A DNA stretch of 64,000 nucleotides from JACPVU01 sp964373255 (GTDB lineage: Archaea; Aenigmatarchaeota; Aenigmatarchaeia; GW2011-AR5). Positions within the stretch are counted from its first letter, which is position 1. The number at the start of each line of letters is the position of its first letter. Location: assembly GCA_964373255.1 (NCBI GenBank), contig CAYJTG010000001.1:1-64000 (forward strand). Direction: 5' to 3'. A program made the position numbers and the translations under genes. Positions 50,634 to 58,435 of the stretch are shown in pieces. The notes beneath the pieces are model-generated. The model was not told the origin of the DNA. It was given only the letters and a program-made list of their open reading frames with translations, and searched no databases.

Positions 50634-51110
50634 ATGGAAAAAGAGTTTGGCGAAATCGAGGAATTTCTCGACGGCCATAAAGTGAAGTACGAGATCATCG
50701 AGCACGAGCCTGTCTACACGTCAGAAGAAGCCGCGCGCATAAGAGGATTTGACCTTAAATCAGGAATAAAATCACTGATATTTAAAATAACAAAAAAGGA
50801 CCGCCATGATTTTGTGCTCATACTAGTATCAGGCGACAAAAAGGTCGACAACAAAAAACTGGCAAAAATCCTCAGTGCCGACAACGTAAAACTTGCAGAC
50901 CCGCAGGAAGTGTTTGAGAAAACAGGGTGCGAAATCGGCTCGTGCCACCCGTTTGGAAATTTGGTAGGGCTGGAAATATACATGGACAGAAGCATTCTGA
51001 ACAATGAAACTATTGCTTTCAACGCAGGCCTGCACACGATTACGATAACAATGAAACCGCACGATTTGGTAAAATTGATAAAGCCGAAGATAGAGGATAT
51101 TGCAAAATAA
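50634..51110 (+). CDS. YbaK/ProX-type aminoacyl-tRNA deacylase
   Basis: A 158-residue single-domain protein of the YbaK/EbsC family, which removes wrong amino acids from tRNA. Typical segments are YEIIEHEPVYTSEEAARIRG, IKSLIFKITKKDRHDFVLIL, VSGDKKVDNKKLAKIL and GCEIGSCHPFGNLVGLEIYM. The conserved Lys in the active site corresponds to one of the first Lys residues in GIKSLIFK. The exact substrate is not clear. It sits 59 bp from rnz on the opposite strand, sharing an intergenic promoter region. Confidence 0.9.
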   Translation: MEKEFGEIEEFLDGHKVKYEIIEHEPVYTSEEAARIRGFDLKSGIKSLIFKITKKDRHDFVLILVSGDKKVDNKKLAKILSADNVKLADPQEVFEKTGCEIGSCHPFGNLVGLEIYMDRSILNNETIAFNAGLHTITITMKPHDLVKLIKPKIEDIAK

Positions 51111-51251
51111 ATCGCTCAAAAGGATTTTGTAAAGCTTTTTTCTCATCGAATTTCTTGCACGTATAAATTCATAACGATAAATTTTGAACTCACCAAGTGT
51201 AGACAGAAATACCGGAATCGACGAGATGAGCGAATGCGCCAAATCCCTGAT

Positions 51252-51350
51252 TTATTTCTTTACCGATTCGCCTGTTTCATGAACGATAGGCGGACCGTAC
51301 GTGCGCAACTTGAGCCCTTCTGTAATGCCTGAGAAATAATCTTCGATCAT
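51252..51350 (-). CDS. Possible 32-residue small protein
   Basis: The frame starts at ATG 51350 and encodes MIEDYFSGITEGLKLRTYGP, then PIVHETGESVKK. It begins 7 bp after the stop of the upstream membrane-protein gene, so translation could be coupled, although no ribosome binding site is visible. The composition looks natural. No family recognised; may be spurious. Confidence 0.3.
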   Translation of the reverse strand: MIEDYFSGITEGLKLRTYGPPIVHETGESVKK

Positions 51351-51357
51351 TTTTGAT

Positions 51358-51729
51358 TTACTTGGTAAACAGGGCTCTCTTTTTATAAAGGTAAAGAATG
51401 ATTATGAGCCACAGGACAATCCCTACGACAGCGCCTGCATTGATCACAGAAATCAGATTAGTTATTATTGACAGTATGCCTATCACAGTGACGAGAATCC
51501 ATCCTATCTTTTTCATCTTTAATAAGAGCCAGAAGGCAACAAGCCCTACTACGCCAATTATAAGAACTATGACTCCAAGTACGCCAAAAAGTGCGCCCAC
51601 AGTGCTGCCAAGAGTACCGCCAGCCACTGCACCAACACCGAGCGCGGCTATTCCACCAAGAAGCAGAAGTATGGACAGTATAAAACCTAGCACACAAATT
51701 ACTGTAACGCCTGTAGGTCTTTCAGCCAT
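51358..51729 (-). CDS. Four-helix membrane protein, unknown
   Basis: About 123 residues with four hydrophobic helices (near 7-35, 40-70, 76-98 and 100-118) and a Gly-rich loop (GVGAVAGGTLGSTVGALFG). The opening MAERPTGVTVICVLGFILSI resembles small archaeal and bacterial membrane proteins of unknown role. I prefer ATG 51729; the longer frame from 51741 adds MLSL. Stands alone upstream of a doubtful small ORF. Confidence 0.7.
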   Translation of the reverse strand: MAERPTGVTVICVLGFILSILLLLGGIAALGVGAVAGGTLGSTVGALFGVLGVIVLIIGVVGLVAFWLLLKMKKIGWILVTVIGILSIITNLISVINAGAVVGIVLWLIIILYLYKKRALFTK

Positions 51730-51815
51730 CAAACTCAACAATAATTATTTGTTTCTTGCTGTATAAATAGATTGCGTCGGCTCTGTTGAAATGCTCAACA
51801 AAATGATTATACACA

Positions 51816-53114
51816 TCACGGCGTCAGTCTAGTCCTGTCACGCGGCCACAGCATTGCTTCGCGTATGTTTGTTGCGCCGCAGATTACCTGCGTAAGCCTC
51901 TCCAGACCGAAGCTCCATCCAGCGTGCGGCGGCATTCCATACTTGAATGCATTGAGATAGAATTCAAAGTTCTTTGGATTCATTTTTCTGCGCTTCATCT
52001 CTTTAACAAGAAGACCGTAATCGTGCTGGCGCTGGGCTCCAGAGCTTATCTCCAGTCCATCTATCAATAAATCATAGCCGCGGCAAATCTTTTCGTTCCC
52101 AGGCTCGGCCATCGCATAAAATGCCCGTGCGTCCGTGGGCCATTTCGTTACGATAACGGGATTGAAGTGCTTGCACAAGGCGCGCTCTGCTTCCGGTGTC
52201 AGGTCGCCGCCCCACTGGATTTTTATCCCGTCTTTTTTCAGCAGCTCTAATGCACGGTCGTACGTAAGCTGCTTGAACGGCATTTGGGGCACAGAAATTT
52301 TTCTTTTCAGCGCTTCCAGCTGCGGCTTGCACTGATTTTCCACCTGGCTGTAAATAAAATGAATAGCGCTCTGCATATATTTCAACGCGCTCTGCTCGTC
52401 TTCGACAAAAGCCACTTCGATATCCATCTGCGTGCTCTCGTTCAGGTGCCGTGTCGTGTTGTGCTCCTCTGCGCGGAAGACAGGCGTGACGATGAGGACC
52501 TTGTCCAGGCCCGAGGCCATGAGCATTTGCTTGTAGAGCTGCGGGCTCTGCGACAGAAAAGCCTCGTTCTCAAAGTAAGATATCGGAAAAAGATTTGTGC
52601 CACCCTCTGTAGAAGCAGCTACGACGCAGGGCACATGGACAAGTGTGAACCCTTCCTGTTCCATGTACCTTATGAACGCGCGGTGGACAACGTCCTTTAC
52701 CCTGAATACAGCCTGAACTTCTTTCCGGCGCAGATCGATGAACCTGTAATTTATCCTCGTCTCAAGCTCGGATTTTATGTTCGGGTCTGTTTCCAGAGGC
52801 AGCGGCGCTTCTGATTTTGACAAAACAACTATCTCCTGCGGAAATACCTCCACTCCGGACGGCGCGGCCTTGCTCGTTTTCACAGTGCCTTTAACAGAAA
52901 CAACGCTCTCCCTCGTGAGCGAAGAAATTGCATCAAAAACTGCCTCCGGGCACTCGCCTTTCTTTGCCGTTACCTGTGTCTCTCCGTCCTTGTCGCGCAC
53001 TATCAGGAACTTGACCTTGCCTATGTCCCGTATCTTCTCGACCCAGCCCGCGACAGCTACCGTCTTGCCATCCAGTTTCTTTGTGAGCTGTGAAGAATAA
53101 TGAGTCCGCAGCAT
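51816..53114 (-). CDS. aspS: Aspartyl-tRNA synthetase (archaeal type)
   Basis: A class II synthetase of 432 residues. The N-terminal OB fold (about 1-105, VAVAGWVEKIRDIGKVKFLI) binds the anticodon. The catalytic core has motif 1 (FIRYMEQEGFTLVHVPCVV), motif 2 (VFRAEEHNTTRHLNE) and motif 3 (GWSFGLERLTQVI). No bacterial GAD insertion is present, as expected in archaea. It may also charge tRNA-Asn if the genome lacks AsnRS; the window cannot tell. Start at ATG 53114 (MLRTHYSS), matching family N-termini. Confidence 0.95.
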   Translation of the reverse strand: MLRTHYSSQLTKKLDGKTVAVAGWVEKIRDIGKVKFLIVRDKDGETQVTAKKGECPEAVFDAISSLTRESVVSVKGTVKTSKAAPSGVEVFPQEIVVLSKSEAPLPLETDPNIKSELETRINYRFIDLRRKEVQAVFRVKDVVHRAFIRYMEQEGFTLVHVPCVVAASTEGGTNLFPISYFENEAFLSQSPQLYKQMLMASGLDKVLIVTPVFRAEEHNTTRHLNESTQMDIEVAFVEDEQSALKYMQSAIHFIYSQVENQCKPQLEALKRKISVPQMPFKQLTYDRALELLKKDGIKIQWGGDLTPEAERALCKHFNPVIVTKWPTDARAFYAMAEPGNEKICRGYDLLIDGLEISSGAQRQHDYGLLVKEMKRRKMNPKNFEFYLNAFKYGMPPHAGWSFGLERLTQVICGATNIREAMLWPRDRTRLTP

Positions 53115-53212
53115 AATCATCTTTATCATTTTCGTTTTAGCATGCTTAAATAATAATTGTCGGAATTCAGAAATAGACTGAAATTGTAGCGCTCTTTAAG
53201 TTTTATTGTATT

Positions 53213-53476
53213 TCATGATAATGCGACGTTATAGAGTACTATCCACGTTATGAACCACAGAAGTATGTAAATCGTCAGGCCGTTGCTGAACCACCACTTG
53301 TAGCCTTCTGTGACTTTTAGCAACTTCTTCAAAACAAGTACAAAAATTACCGCCAGAAGAACCATGAGGAAAAACGACTGCGCGCTGTTGTTGATAAGAA
53401 AAGACGCGTAGCCGGCGACTATTCCAAGGATTGTGAATATAACTGTTGTTTTCATTTCCATGTCAAAATACCCCAT
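53213..53476 (-). CDS. Small three-helix membrane protein
   Basis: An 87-residue protein with hydrophobic segments near 10-27, 31-51 and 63-85. The aromatic stretch YKWWFSNGLTIYILLWFITW in the last third is typical of small conserved archaeal membrane proteins, but I cannot name a family. GGTGAA lies seven bases before ATG 53476. Its leader is formed by the inserted element at 53497-53638, so its expression may depend on read-through from rnhB across that element. Confidence 0.7.
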   Translation of the reverse strand: MGYFDMEMKTTVIFTILGIVAGYASFLINNSAQSFFLMVLLAVIFVLVLKKLLKVTEGYKWWFSNGLTIYILLWFITWIVLYNVALS

Positions 53477-53496
53477 TCATTGTTCACCATTCAAAA

Positions 53497-53638
53497 GCAT
53501 TATCAACTTAACGGGTGTTATCATCGATAACACCCCTTTATGGAGCATTAGCAACGGCTAATGCATGGTGAAGCAAAGCTTCACCTGCACAAGTGGAATC
53601 TTCGATTCCACTATGTGCTCCTTAAGTTGATAATGCCT
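53497..53638. mobile_element. MITE-like element inserted at the 3' end of rnhB (142 bp)
   Basis: 15-bp perfect terminal inverted repeats, GCATTATCAACTTAA (53497-53511) and TTAAGTTGATAATGC (53622-53636), enclose four hairpins: GGGTGTTATC/GATAACACCC, GCATTAGC/GCTAATGC, GGTGAAGC/GCTTCACC and AGTGGAATC/GATTCCACT. A 9-bp direct repeat, CATTCAAAA, flanks it (53488-53496 and 53639-53647). One terminal repeat supplies the last codons and stop of RNase HII. Same design as the 161-bp elements but a different sequence. Confidence 0.85.
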
Positions 53639-54299
53639 CATTCAAAAATTCGCCGATATTCTTCTGCTCGCGCGCTTCCTTTATCAGCACGGCCGTAATC
53701 CACGACTTGCGCACAAAGTCAGGGAATTCTTTATTCTTATTCATCCAATCCTTTAAAAACGCTATCGTCCTTTCGTCGTGGCTATAGCCAGAGCCGAAAA
53801 AGCCGTATTTCTTGTGGAGCTTCTCTATCTCCGCGTCACGATGAACTTTGGCAATTATCGACGCTGCGCCTACATGGATGTATTTTTTGTCGGCAAAATT
53901 CTCGGCTACTATATCTATTTTTTTATTTTTGAGCCCGCCCCTTATTTTTTCCGCAAACTTTTTTACATTGATCTCCGGCGAATCGATTATGACCTTGTCG
54001 GGATTTAACAGGTTGATTATGTGCTGCATCCGCGAAATCTCAATCTTGTTCAGGTTGCTGACATTCCTCAATTTATCTATTTCCCGCGGGCTTACTTTTA
54101 CAACAGCATAGTCGTCTGCAATTTTTTTCAATTCTGATATTATTGACTTTCTCTTTCTAGCCGTCAAGAGCTTTGAGTCTTTCACGCCAAGCTTCTTCAG
54201 TCTTTCTGCTTTATTTTCATCAGCAAGGTACCCGCATATCATCAGCGGACCGACGACAGGACCGCGGCCGGCCTCGTCGATCCCAAGTATTTTTGTCAA
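53622..54299 (-). CDS. rnhB: Ribonuclease HII
   Basis: A 225-residue enzyme that cuts the RNA strand of RNA-DNA hybrids. GIDEAGRGPVVGPLMICG carries the first catalytic Asp-Glu pair, DSKLLTARKR and IDSPEIN follow, and GSGYSHDERTIAFL supplies the late acidic residue. The start is TTG at 54299 with GGGTGAT five bases upstream. The last residues (EALST, then stop) are encoded by the terminal repeat of an inserted element, so the native C-terminus has been altered; the catalytic core is intact. Confidence 0.95.
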   Translation of the reverse strand: MTKILGIDEAGRGPVVGPLMICGYLADENKAERLKKLGVKDSKLLTARKRKSIISELKKIADDYAVVKVSPREIDKLRNVSNLNKIEISRMQHIINLLNPDKVIIDSPEINVKKFAEKIRGGLKNKKIDIVAENFADKKYIHVGAASIIAKVHRDAEIEKLHKKYGFFGSGYSHDERTIAFLKDWMNKNKEFPDFVRKSWITAVLIKEAREQKNIGEFLNEALST

Positions 54300-54357
54300 A
54301 TTATTATCACCCTTTTTTCATTTGTATTCTTTTTTATCCAATAATAATTATCTCTTA

Positions 54358-54371
54358 TTTAAACATATATA
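54358..54371 (+). promoter_or_regulatory. TATA box of initiator tRNA-Met
   Basis: TTTAAACATATATA is centred about 27 bp before the tRNA, as expected for an archaeal tRNA promoter. Divergent from rnhB. Confidence 0.65.
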
Positions 54372-54390
54372 CCAAAAATAGTAGAGTTAT

Positions 54391-54465
54391 AGCGGAGTGG
54401 AGCAGCCTGGAGTGCTCGTCGGGCCCATAACCCGAAGGTCGGTGGTTCAAATCCACCCTCCGCTA
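54391..54465 (+). tRNA. Initiator tRNA-Met (CAT)
   Basis: 75 bases without encoded CCA and without introns. Acceptor AGCGGAG pairs CTCCGCT, giving the A1-T72 pair of archaeal/eukaryotic initiators. The anticodon stem TCGGG/CCCGA has three G-C pairs next to loop CCCATAA, another initiator mark. The T-arm GGTGG-TTCAAAT-CCACC is standard. Confidence 0.95.
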
Positions 54466-54499
54466 TTACTTTTTAATAAATTGCTTTTCTATTTTATTT

Positions 54500-54841
54500 A
54501 TGCCATTTGTTGAAGGTGACCTGGAATTTGCGAAAGTGATTGAACACCCTTTCGGGAAGGTCTACGAAATAGCAAGAACTGATAAGTACAATGTTGCCCT
54601 CGCCCGCATAACCGACGACTACAGGCATCACCACAAAATTGCCACGGAAATCTATCATTTTATTTCTGGTATGGGAAAAATGGAATTAGACGATCAAGTT
54701 ATAGATGTATTTCCAAACAAGTGCATAATTATAGAGCCTTTTACAAAACACAGAGCCTATACTGCAAAAGGTGCTTTTGAAATACTTGTTGTTTCATCAC
54801 CGCCATTTGACCCAAAAGATGTATTTTACGACCGTGATTAA
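54500..54841 (+). CDS. Cupin-domain protein
   Basis: A 113-residue single cupin barrel. HHHKIATEIYHFISGMGKME is cupin motif 1 (with the His cluster and later Glu/His) and PNKCIIIEPFTKHRAYTAKG motif 2 with its His. Probably binds a metal ion; substrate unknown. It directly abuts the AMMECR1-like gene (stop followed at once by ATG) and follows the initiator tRNA by 34 bp. Confidence 0.85.
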   Translation: MPFVEGDLEFAKVIEHPFGKVYEIARTDKYNVALARITDDYRHHHKIATEIYHFISGMGKMELDDQVIDVFPNKCIIIEPFTKHRAYTAKGAFEILVVSSPPFDPKDVFYDRD

Positions 54842-55420
54842 ATGTACCAGCCCGACATACTTACAAAAGAAGAAGGCGGGGAATTGCTGAAAATCGCAAG
54901 AGCAGTACTGGAGAGATTTGTAAGGAATGAGCATGCTACAAAAGCAGAAAAATACAGCGATAAATTTCGTGATAAATATGGAATCCTCTGCGAGCTCCTG
55001 AAAAACAATGAGACGCGTGGCAGCGCTGTTTCGGGGTTGCCGTACCCGCTGCTGCCTATAATAGACGCGGCGATAGCGGCGGTGATCGCTTCTTCCCACG
55101 AGGATAAGAGATTCCCCGCAGTAAAGCCAGACGAGCTCGGCGAGATAAAAATAGAGATCTCCATCCTGACAGAGTCGAAATATATAACCGTGAAAAGCAG
55201 TCTGGATTATCTGCACCACATAATTCCAGGCACGGACGGCATAGTCTTTAGGTATGGGCCGTACGAATCGTTCCTGCCGCCACAAGCGTGGGAAAAAATA
55301 AAGGAAAAGGAATTATTTTTGGAGCAGCTCTGCCTGCGGGCAGGCGCGAGCAAAGAGTCATGGAAAGAGCCAGGGACAGAACTCTACACGTTTCAGGCCC
55401 AGGTATTCAAGGAAGAATAA
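54842..55420 (+). CDS. AMMECR1-like protein
   Basis: A 192-residue protein. The C-terminal half (LGEIKIEISILTESKYITVK, IIPGTDGIVFRYGPYESFLP, and WKEPGTELYTFQAQVF) follows the AMMECR1 family closely. The usual central LRGCIG motif is replaced by TRGSAVSG, lacking the Cys. AMMECR1 proteins are near-universal in archaea and of unknown biochemistry. Coupled to the cupin gene without spacing. Confidence 0.88.
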   Translation: MYQPDILTKEEGGELLKIARAVLERFVRNEHATKAEKYSDKFRDKYGILCELLKNNETRGSAVSGLPYPLLPIIDAAIAAVIASSHEDKRFPAVKPDELGEIKIEISILTESKYITVKSSLDYLHHIIPGTDGIVFRYGPYESFLPPQAWEKIKEKELFLEQLCLRAGASKESWKEPGTELYTFQAQVFKEE

Positions 55421-55497
55421 ATTGCCCTTTCCTTGAGCATTTCTTTGCCTACTCATCATTTTTAATCCCTTCTTCCCAATTTTATACTGTGTTCACT

Positions 55498-56727
55498 ATG
55501 TTACTAGAAAAGGCGCAAAAAATCCTGGCGCAGCCCGTGTGCGACCACTGCTTAGGTCGTCAATTCGCCCAGCTGTTGCACGGCTATACGAACGAAGAGC
55601 GCGGAAAAATACTGCGCACAATTGTAGCTATGAGCATAGACAAAAGCAAGGAGGAGAAGAAAGAGGAAAACAGTTCAGCTGCTTTTGATATGTCCAACTT
55701 CTCAGGGTTTTATTTTCATAACCTCGAGTTTGACAAAAATATCAGGCAGAAGACGTGCACCGTGTGCAATGGATTTTTTGGTGATACGGATAAATGGCTG
55801 AAGAAAATAGAAAAGGCGTGCAGCAAGTGCGAGATAAAAACATTTCTCGTAGGAACAAAACTGCCGTTTGAGACGATTGAAAACGAAGAGGCGCTGTGGG
55901 AACGGGTCGGCATAGATTTTTGCGAGCCGATAAAGGCGGAGATAAACCGGGAGGTTGGAAAGCTGGTCGAAAAAAAATTAAAATTGCGGTACGACCCCAA
56001 GAAACCGAGCGCAAATATAATAATCAACCTGGCAGATAACAAGATTGATGTCGAAATAAATCCACTCTTCATCTATGGCAGATACCAGAAGCTGAAGCGC
56101 GGTATCCCACAGACAAAGTGGCCGTCCGGCAAGTACAAGACGAGCGTCGAGCAGATTATTGCAAAGCCGTTCATGCGCGCCACGCGTGCAGAGGCGCACA
56201 AACTGCACGGCTGTGGCCGCGAAGACATAGACGCGCGCTGCCTTGGGTGGAGGCCCTTTGTTCTCGAGCTGATAAAGCCTAAGAAGCGCGATATAAATCT
56301 GAGCAGGCTTGCAAAAAAAATTCCAGCAGCGGTGAAGGTAAGAAACCTCAGGCTCTCTGGCATCGGTGAGGTTCGGAGGATAAAGGAGGCGAAGGTGGAC
56401 AAGACCTATAGGATGACCGTGAAATGCGAGAAAAAAATAGGCAAGTCCGACCTCGATAAGCTGAAGCTGATAAAGGCAATAAGGCAGAGAACACCGCAGC
56501 GCGTACTTCACAGGCGTTCAGACAGGGCAAGAAGGCGCACTGTGAGGTCGGTAAAGGCGCGAAAAATAAACCCCAGGGAGTTCGAGCTCATCGTAAGGTG
56601 CGAGTCAGGGCTCTACGTCAAGGAGCTCGTGTCAGGCGACGACGGAAGAACAGAACCGTCCGTCTCGCAGATCCTGGGCGCAAACTGCAGTTGCACGAAT
56701 CTCGACGTCATAAAAATACACATTTAA
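55498..56727 (+). CDS. pus10: tRNA pseudouridine synthase Pus10
   Basis: A 409-residue enzyme that makes pseudouridine at positions 54/55 of the tRNA T-arm in archaea. The N-terminal zinc part has CDHCLGRQFAQLL, CTVCNGFF and CSKC, followed by a THUMP-like region. The catalytic segment is GCGREDIDARCLGWRPFVLEL, with the nucleophilic Asp in the ..DIDAR stretch, and the end has SGLYVKELVSGDDGRTEPSV. Start ATG 55498; the longer open frame from 55288 overlaps the AMMECR1 gene and is not credible. Next to rpl21e and rpoF as in many archaea. Confidence 0.95.
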   Translation: MLLEKAQKILAQPVCDHCLGRQFAQLLHGYTNEERGKILRTIVAMSIDKSKEEKKEENSSAAFDMSNFSGFYFHNLEFDKNIRQKTCTVCNGFFGDTDKWLKKIEKACSKCEIKTFLVGTKLPFETIENEEALWERVGIDFCEPIKAEINREVGKLVEKKLKLRYDPKKPSANIIINLADNKIDVEINPLFIYGRYQKLKRGIPQTKWPSGKYKTSVEQIIAKPFMRATRAEAHKLHGCGREDIDARCLGWRPFVLELIKPKKRDINLSRLAKKIPAAVKVRNLRLSGIGEVRRIKEAKVDKTYRMTVKCEKKIGKSDLDKLKLIKAIRQRTPQRVLHRRSDRARRRTVRSVKARKINPREFELIVRCESGLYVKELVSGDDGRTEPSVSQILGANCSCTNLDVIKIHI

Positions 56728-56767
56728 GCTTTTGCCCGCAAGTAAAGTCACTAATTAGGAAAGACAA

Positions 56768-56826
56768 GGTAATACGCCTCTTGGCGTATACCTCGGTAGA
56801 GGATTACTGCCAACAGGCAGTAATCC
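56768..56826. repeat. Hairpin cluster between pus10 and rpl21e
   Basis: GGTAATACGCC-tctt-GGCGTATACC (one unpaired base), then CTC-ggta-GAG overlapping the next stem, then GGATTACTGCC-aaca-GGCAGTAATCC (11 bp perfect). It resembles the insides of the MITE-like elements, but I could not find clear terminal repeats or target duplications. The 236-bp gap 56728-56963 holds this and the 74-bp leader. Confidence 0.65.
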
Positions 56827-56892
56827 AACTTTCGGAGATACTGAAACAGATATCATTATAAAGGATTTCATTTTCTTTTGGGATGGAAAAGG

Positions 56893-56966
56893 GAAGATAG
56901 TACGGTAAGAAGGACAGACTGAAGTTGCTTCGCAACTTCTATGTATTCAGGGTGTCTTGCGTTATG
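56893..56966 (+). promoter_or_regulatory. 74-bp leader element, identical before rpl21e and rps8e
   Basis: Exact match, including the start ATG (56964-56966), to the reverse strand of 19077-19150. Contains the hairpin GAAGTTGC-ttc-GCAACTTC. Flanking sequences of the two sites are unrelated. Confidence 0.9.
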
Positions 56967-57260
56967 GTACAGAAATCGTACGGAAAGATGCGCGGAACGC
57001 GGAAGAAGCTCACGTCACGCGGAAAGATATCCTTAAAAAAATTCCTGCAGAAATTCAGCCCGGGCGACCGTGTGCATGTAGACTTCGTCCCGAGCAGCGC
57101 TATACAGCATCCGCGATTCCAGGGCGCGACGGGCAGGGTCGTCGAGCAGAAGGGAAGGAATTACGTTGTTGAAATAACAGACGGTGGCTCGCAGAAAAAA
57201 ATATACGCCCGCCCCGAGCATTTGAAGCTTCAGAAATATCAAGCAAAAACTGTTAAATAA
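56964..57260 (+). CDS. rpl21e: Ribosomal protein L21e
   Basis: A 98-residue large-subunit protein of archaea and eukaryotes. KSYGKMRGTRKKLTSRGKIS, FSPGDRVHVDFVPSSAIQHP and RFQGATGRVVEQKGRNYVVE are characteristic. The start is ATG 56964 (MVQKSYGK); an in-frame TTG upstream lies inside the shared leader. It begins the conserved run rpl21e-rpoF-DUF655. Confidence 0.97.
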   Translation: MVQKSYGKMRGTRKKLTSRGKISLKKFLQKFSPGDRVHVDFVPSSAIQHPRFQGATGRVVEQKGRNYVVEITDGGSQKKIYARPEHLKLQKYQAKTVK

Positions 57261-57319
57261 TATTGAAAATAAGGTCTGGAAGATCCCATGTACTTTTGGG
57301 ATTAATCAAGAAAAATAAG

Positions 57320-57375
57320 AGGAAGGGATTAAGTCTAATTTCAACAATATCTAGGAAGTGTAGAAGGGATGTATT
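57320..57375 (+). promoter_or_regulatory. Leader element before rpoF
   Basis: Begins AGGAAGGGATTAAGTCTA, exactly as in the leader of the pilin-like gene at 32253, and ends GTGTAGAAGGGATGTATT before the ATG, again like that leader (ATGTAGAAAGGGATTGGT). No hairpin lies between the borders here; one (ATCCC/GGGAT) lies just upstream. This is the shortest member of the family. Confidence 0.6.
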
Positions 57376-57705
57376 ATGGAAGTAATTGAAGAAGAGGATA
57401 TGGACATAAATGATGCGAAGCAGATAATGGACGACAGGAGAAAGGAGAGAGACCTCGTCTATGACCAGAAGATATGCCTGGACTATCTGGAGAAGATAAC
57501 GAACCTCACTCCAAATCAGCTGAAAAATCTTAAGGACGAGCTCGGAAAAATATCAATCCTGAAGCCTCGCTATATAGCCCTCATACTGAATATAATGCCC
57601 GACACAGAGGAAGAACTGGCGGCCCTGTTCGCCAAAGAAAGGACAAACCTCAAGAAAGAGGAAGTAAAGCAGATCATCGACATCATAGGCAAGTACAAGA
57701 AATAA
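57376..57705 (+). CDS. rpoF: RNA polymerase subunit Rpo4 (RpoF)
   Basis: A 109-residue Rpb4-like subunit that pairs with Rpo7 in the polymerase stalk. Visible family features: an acidic N-terminus, DLVYDQKICLDYLEKITNL, and the HRDC-like helices LKDELGKISILKPRYIALIL and KKEEVKQIIDIIGKYKK. Position between rpl21e and DUF655 is the usual archaeal order. Confidence 0.94.
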   Translation: MEVIEEEDMDINDAKQIMDDRRKERDLVYDQKICLDYLEKITNLTPNQLKNLKDELGKISILKPRYIALILNIMPDTEEELAALFAKERTNLKKEEVKQIIDIIGKYKK

Positions 57706-57812
57706 AATTTCATTCTGCTGACTATTTTTGCAAGATTTTAAGCCTTTTTAAAAATATGTTTCAATAATATGTTTTACAACGAGGATAAAAATGAAATCTG
57801 GGCTGTTTAAAA

Positions 57813-58364
57813 ATGAAAGAGGAGACATGTTTAATCTTAGATTTTTTGCCGAGCGGCTATGCCGACCGCCGGAAATCGGAGCCAATAGCCCAGGCTATCG
57901 GCACAAACTTTTTCTCATTGCTTGAGCTTGTGCCACGCGAGAACATCAACCTCACGCCCGAGGAAGAGGTCTACATAGGCGAGGGCAAGCGCGACAAGAT
58001 CCGCTTCATACGCGGCCAGATGGAGTACAGGGATCTTACCAGCATGGCAAAAACAATCCTGAAGGACGTCGTTGAAAAGCTTGTGCGCAGGAACGAGCAG
58101 CGGTTTATCGAGTTCTTCAATAAAGCGTCGACGGTCACGCCAAGGATGCACCAGTTCCAGCTGCTGCCGGGCGTCGGAAAGAAGCACCTGTCAGACATAC
58201 TCGACGAGCGCAGGAAAAAACCCTTTGACAGCTTTGAGGACATAAGGCACCGCGTGAAGCTGTTCCCGGACCCTGTCAAATCCGTTGTGCTGCGCGTCGT
58301 GCAAGAGCTCGAAGGCGACGAGAAATACTACGTCTTCACGCAGACGCCGTACAAGAGATACTAG
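57813..58364 (+). CDS. DUF655 (COG1491) RNA-binding protein
   Basis: A 183-residue protein found throughout archaea next to rpoF. CLILDFLPSGYADRR starts the OB-like part, VYIGEGKRDKIRFIRGQMEY follows, and a helix-hairpin-helix near the end is marked by LLPGVGKKHLSDILDERRKK. It probably binds RNA or DNA; its biochemical role is not established. In many genomes ksgA follows, but here a convergent surface gene comes next. Confidence 0.92.
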   Translation: MKEETCLILDFLPSGYADRRKSEPIAQAIGTNFFSLLELVPRENINLTPEEEVYIGEGKRDKIRFIRGQMEYRDLTSMAKTILKDVVEKLVRRNEQRFIEFFNKASTVTPRMHQFQLLPGVGKKHLSDILDERRKKPFDSFEDIRHRVKLFPDPVKSVVLRVVQELEGDEKYYVFTQTPYKRY

Positions 58365-58435
58365 ATATTATATTCTCAAATTCTATTACACATAACTCGG
58401 TTCCTGTTACGTATAACATATAAAAATAGCGTCTG

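Noticed and set aside
55288..55497. Longer start for Pus10
   Set aside because: It overlaps the well-supported AMMECR1 gene in another frame and adds sequence unlike the family.
56925..56963. N-terminal extension MLRNFYVFRVSCV on both L21e and S8e
   Set aside because: The same bases precede two unrelated ribosomal proteins and lie in a structured leader; the family N-termini begin at the ATG that ends the leader.
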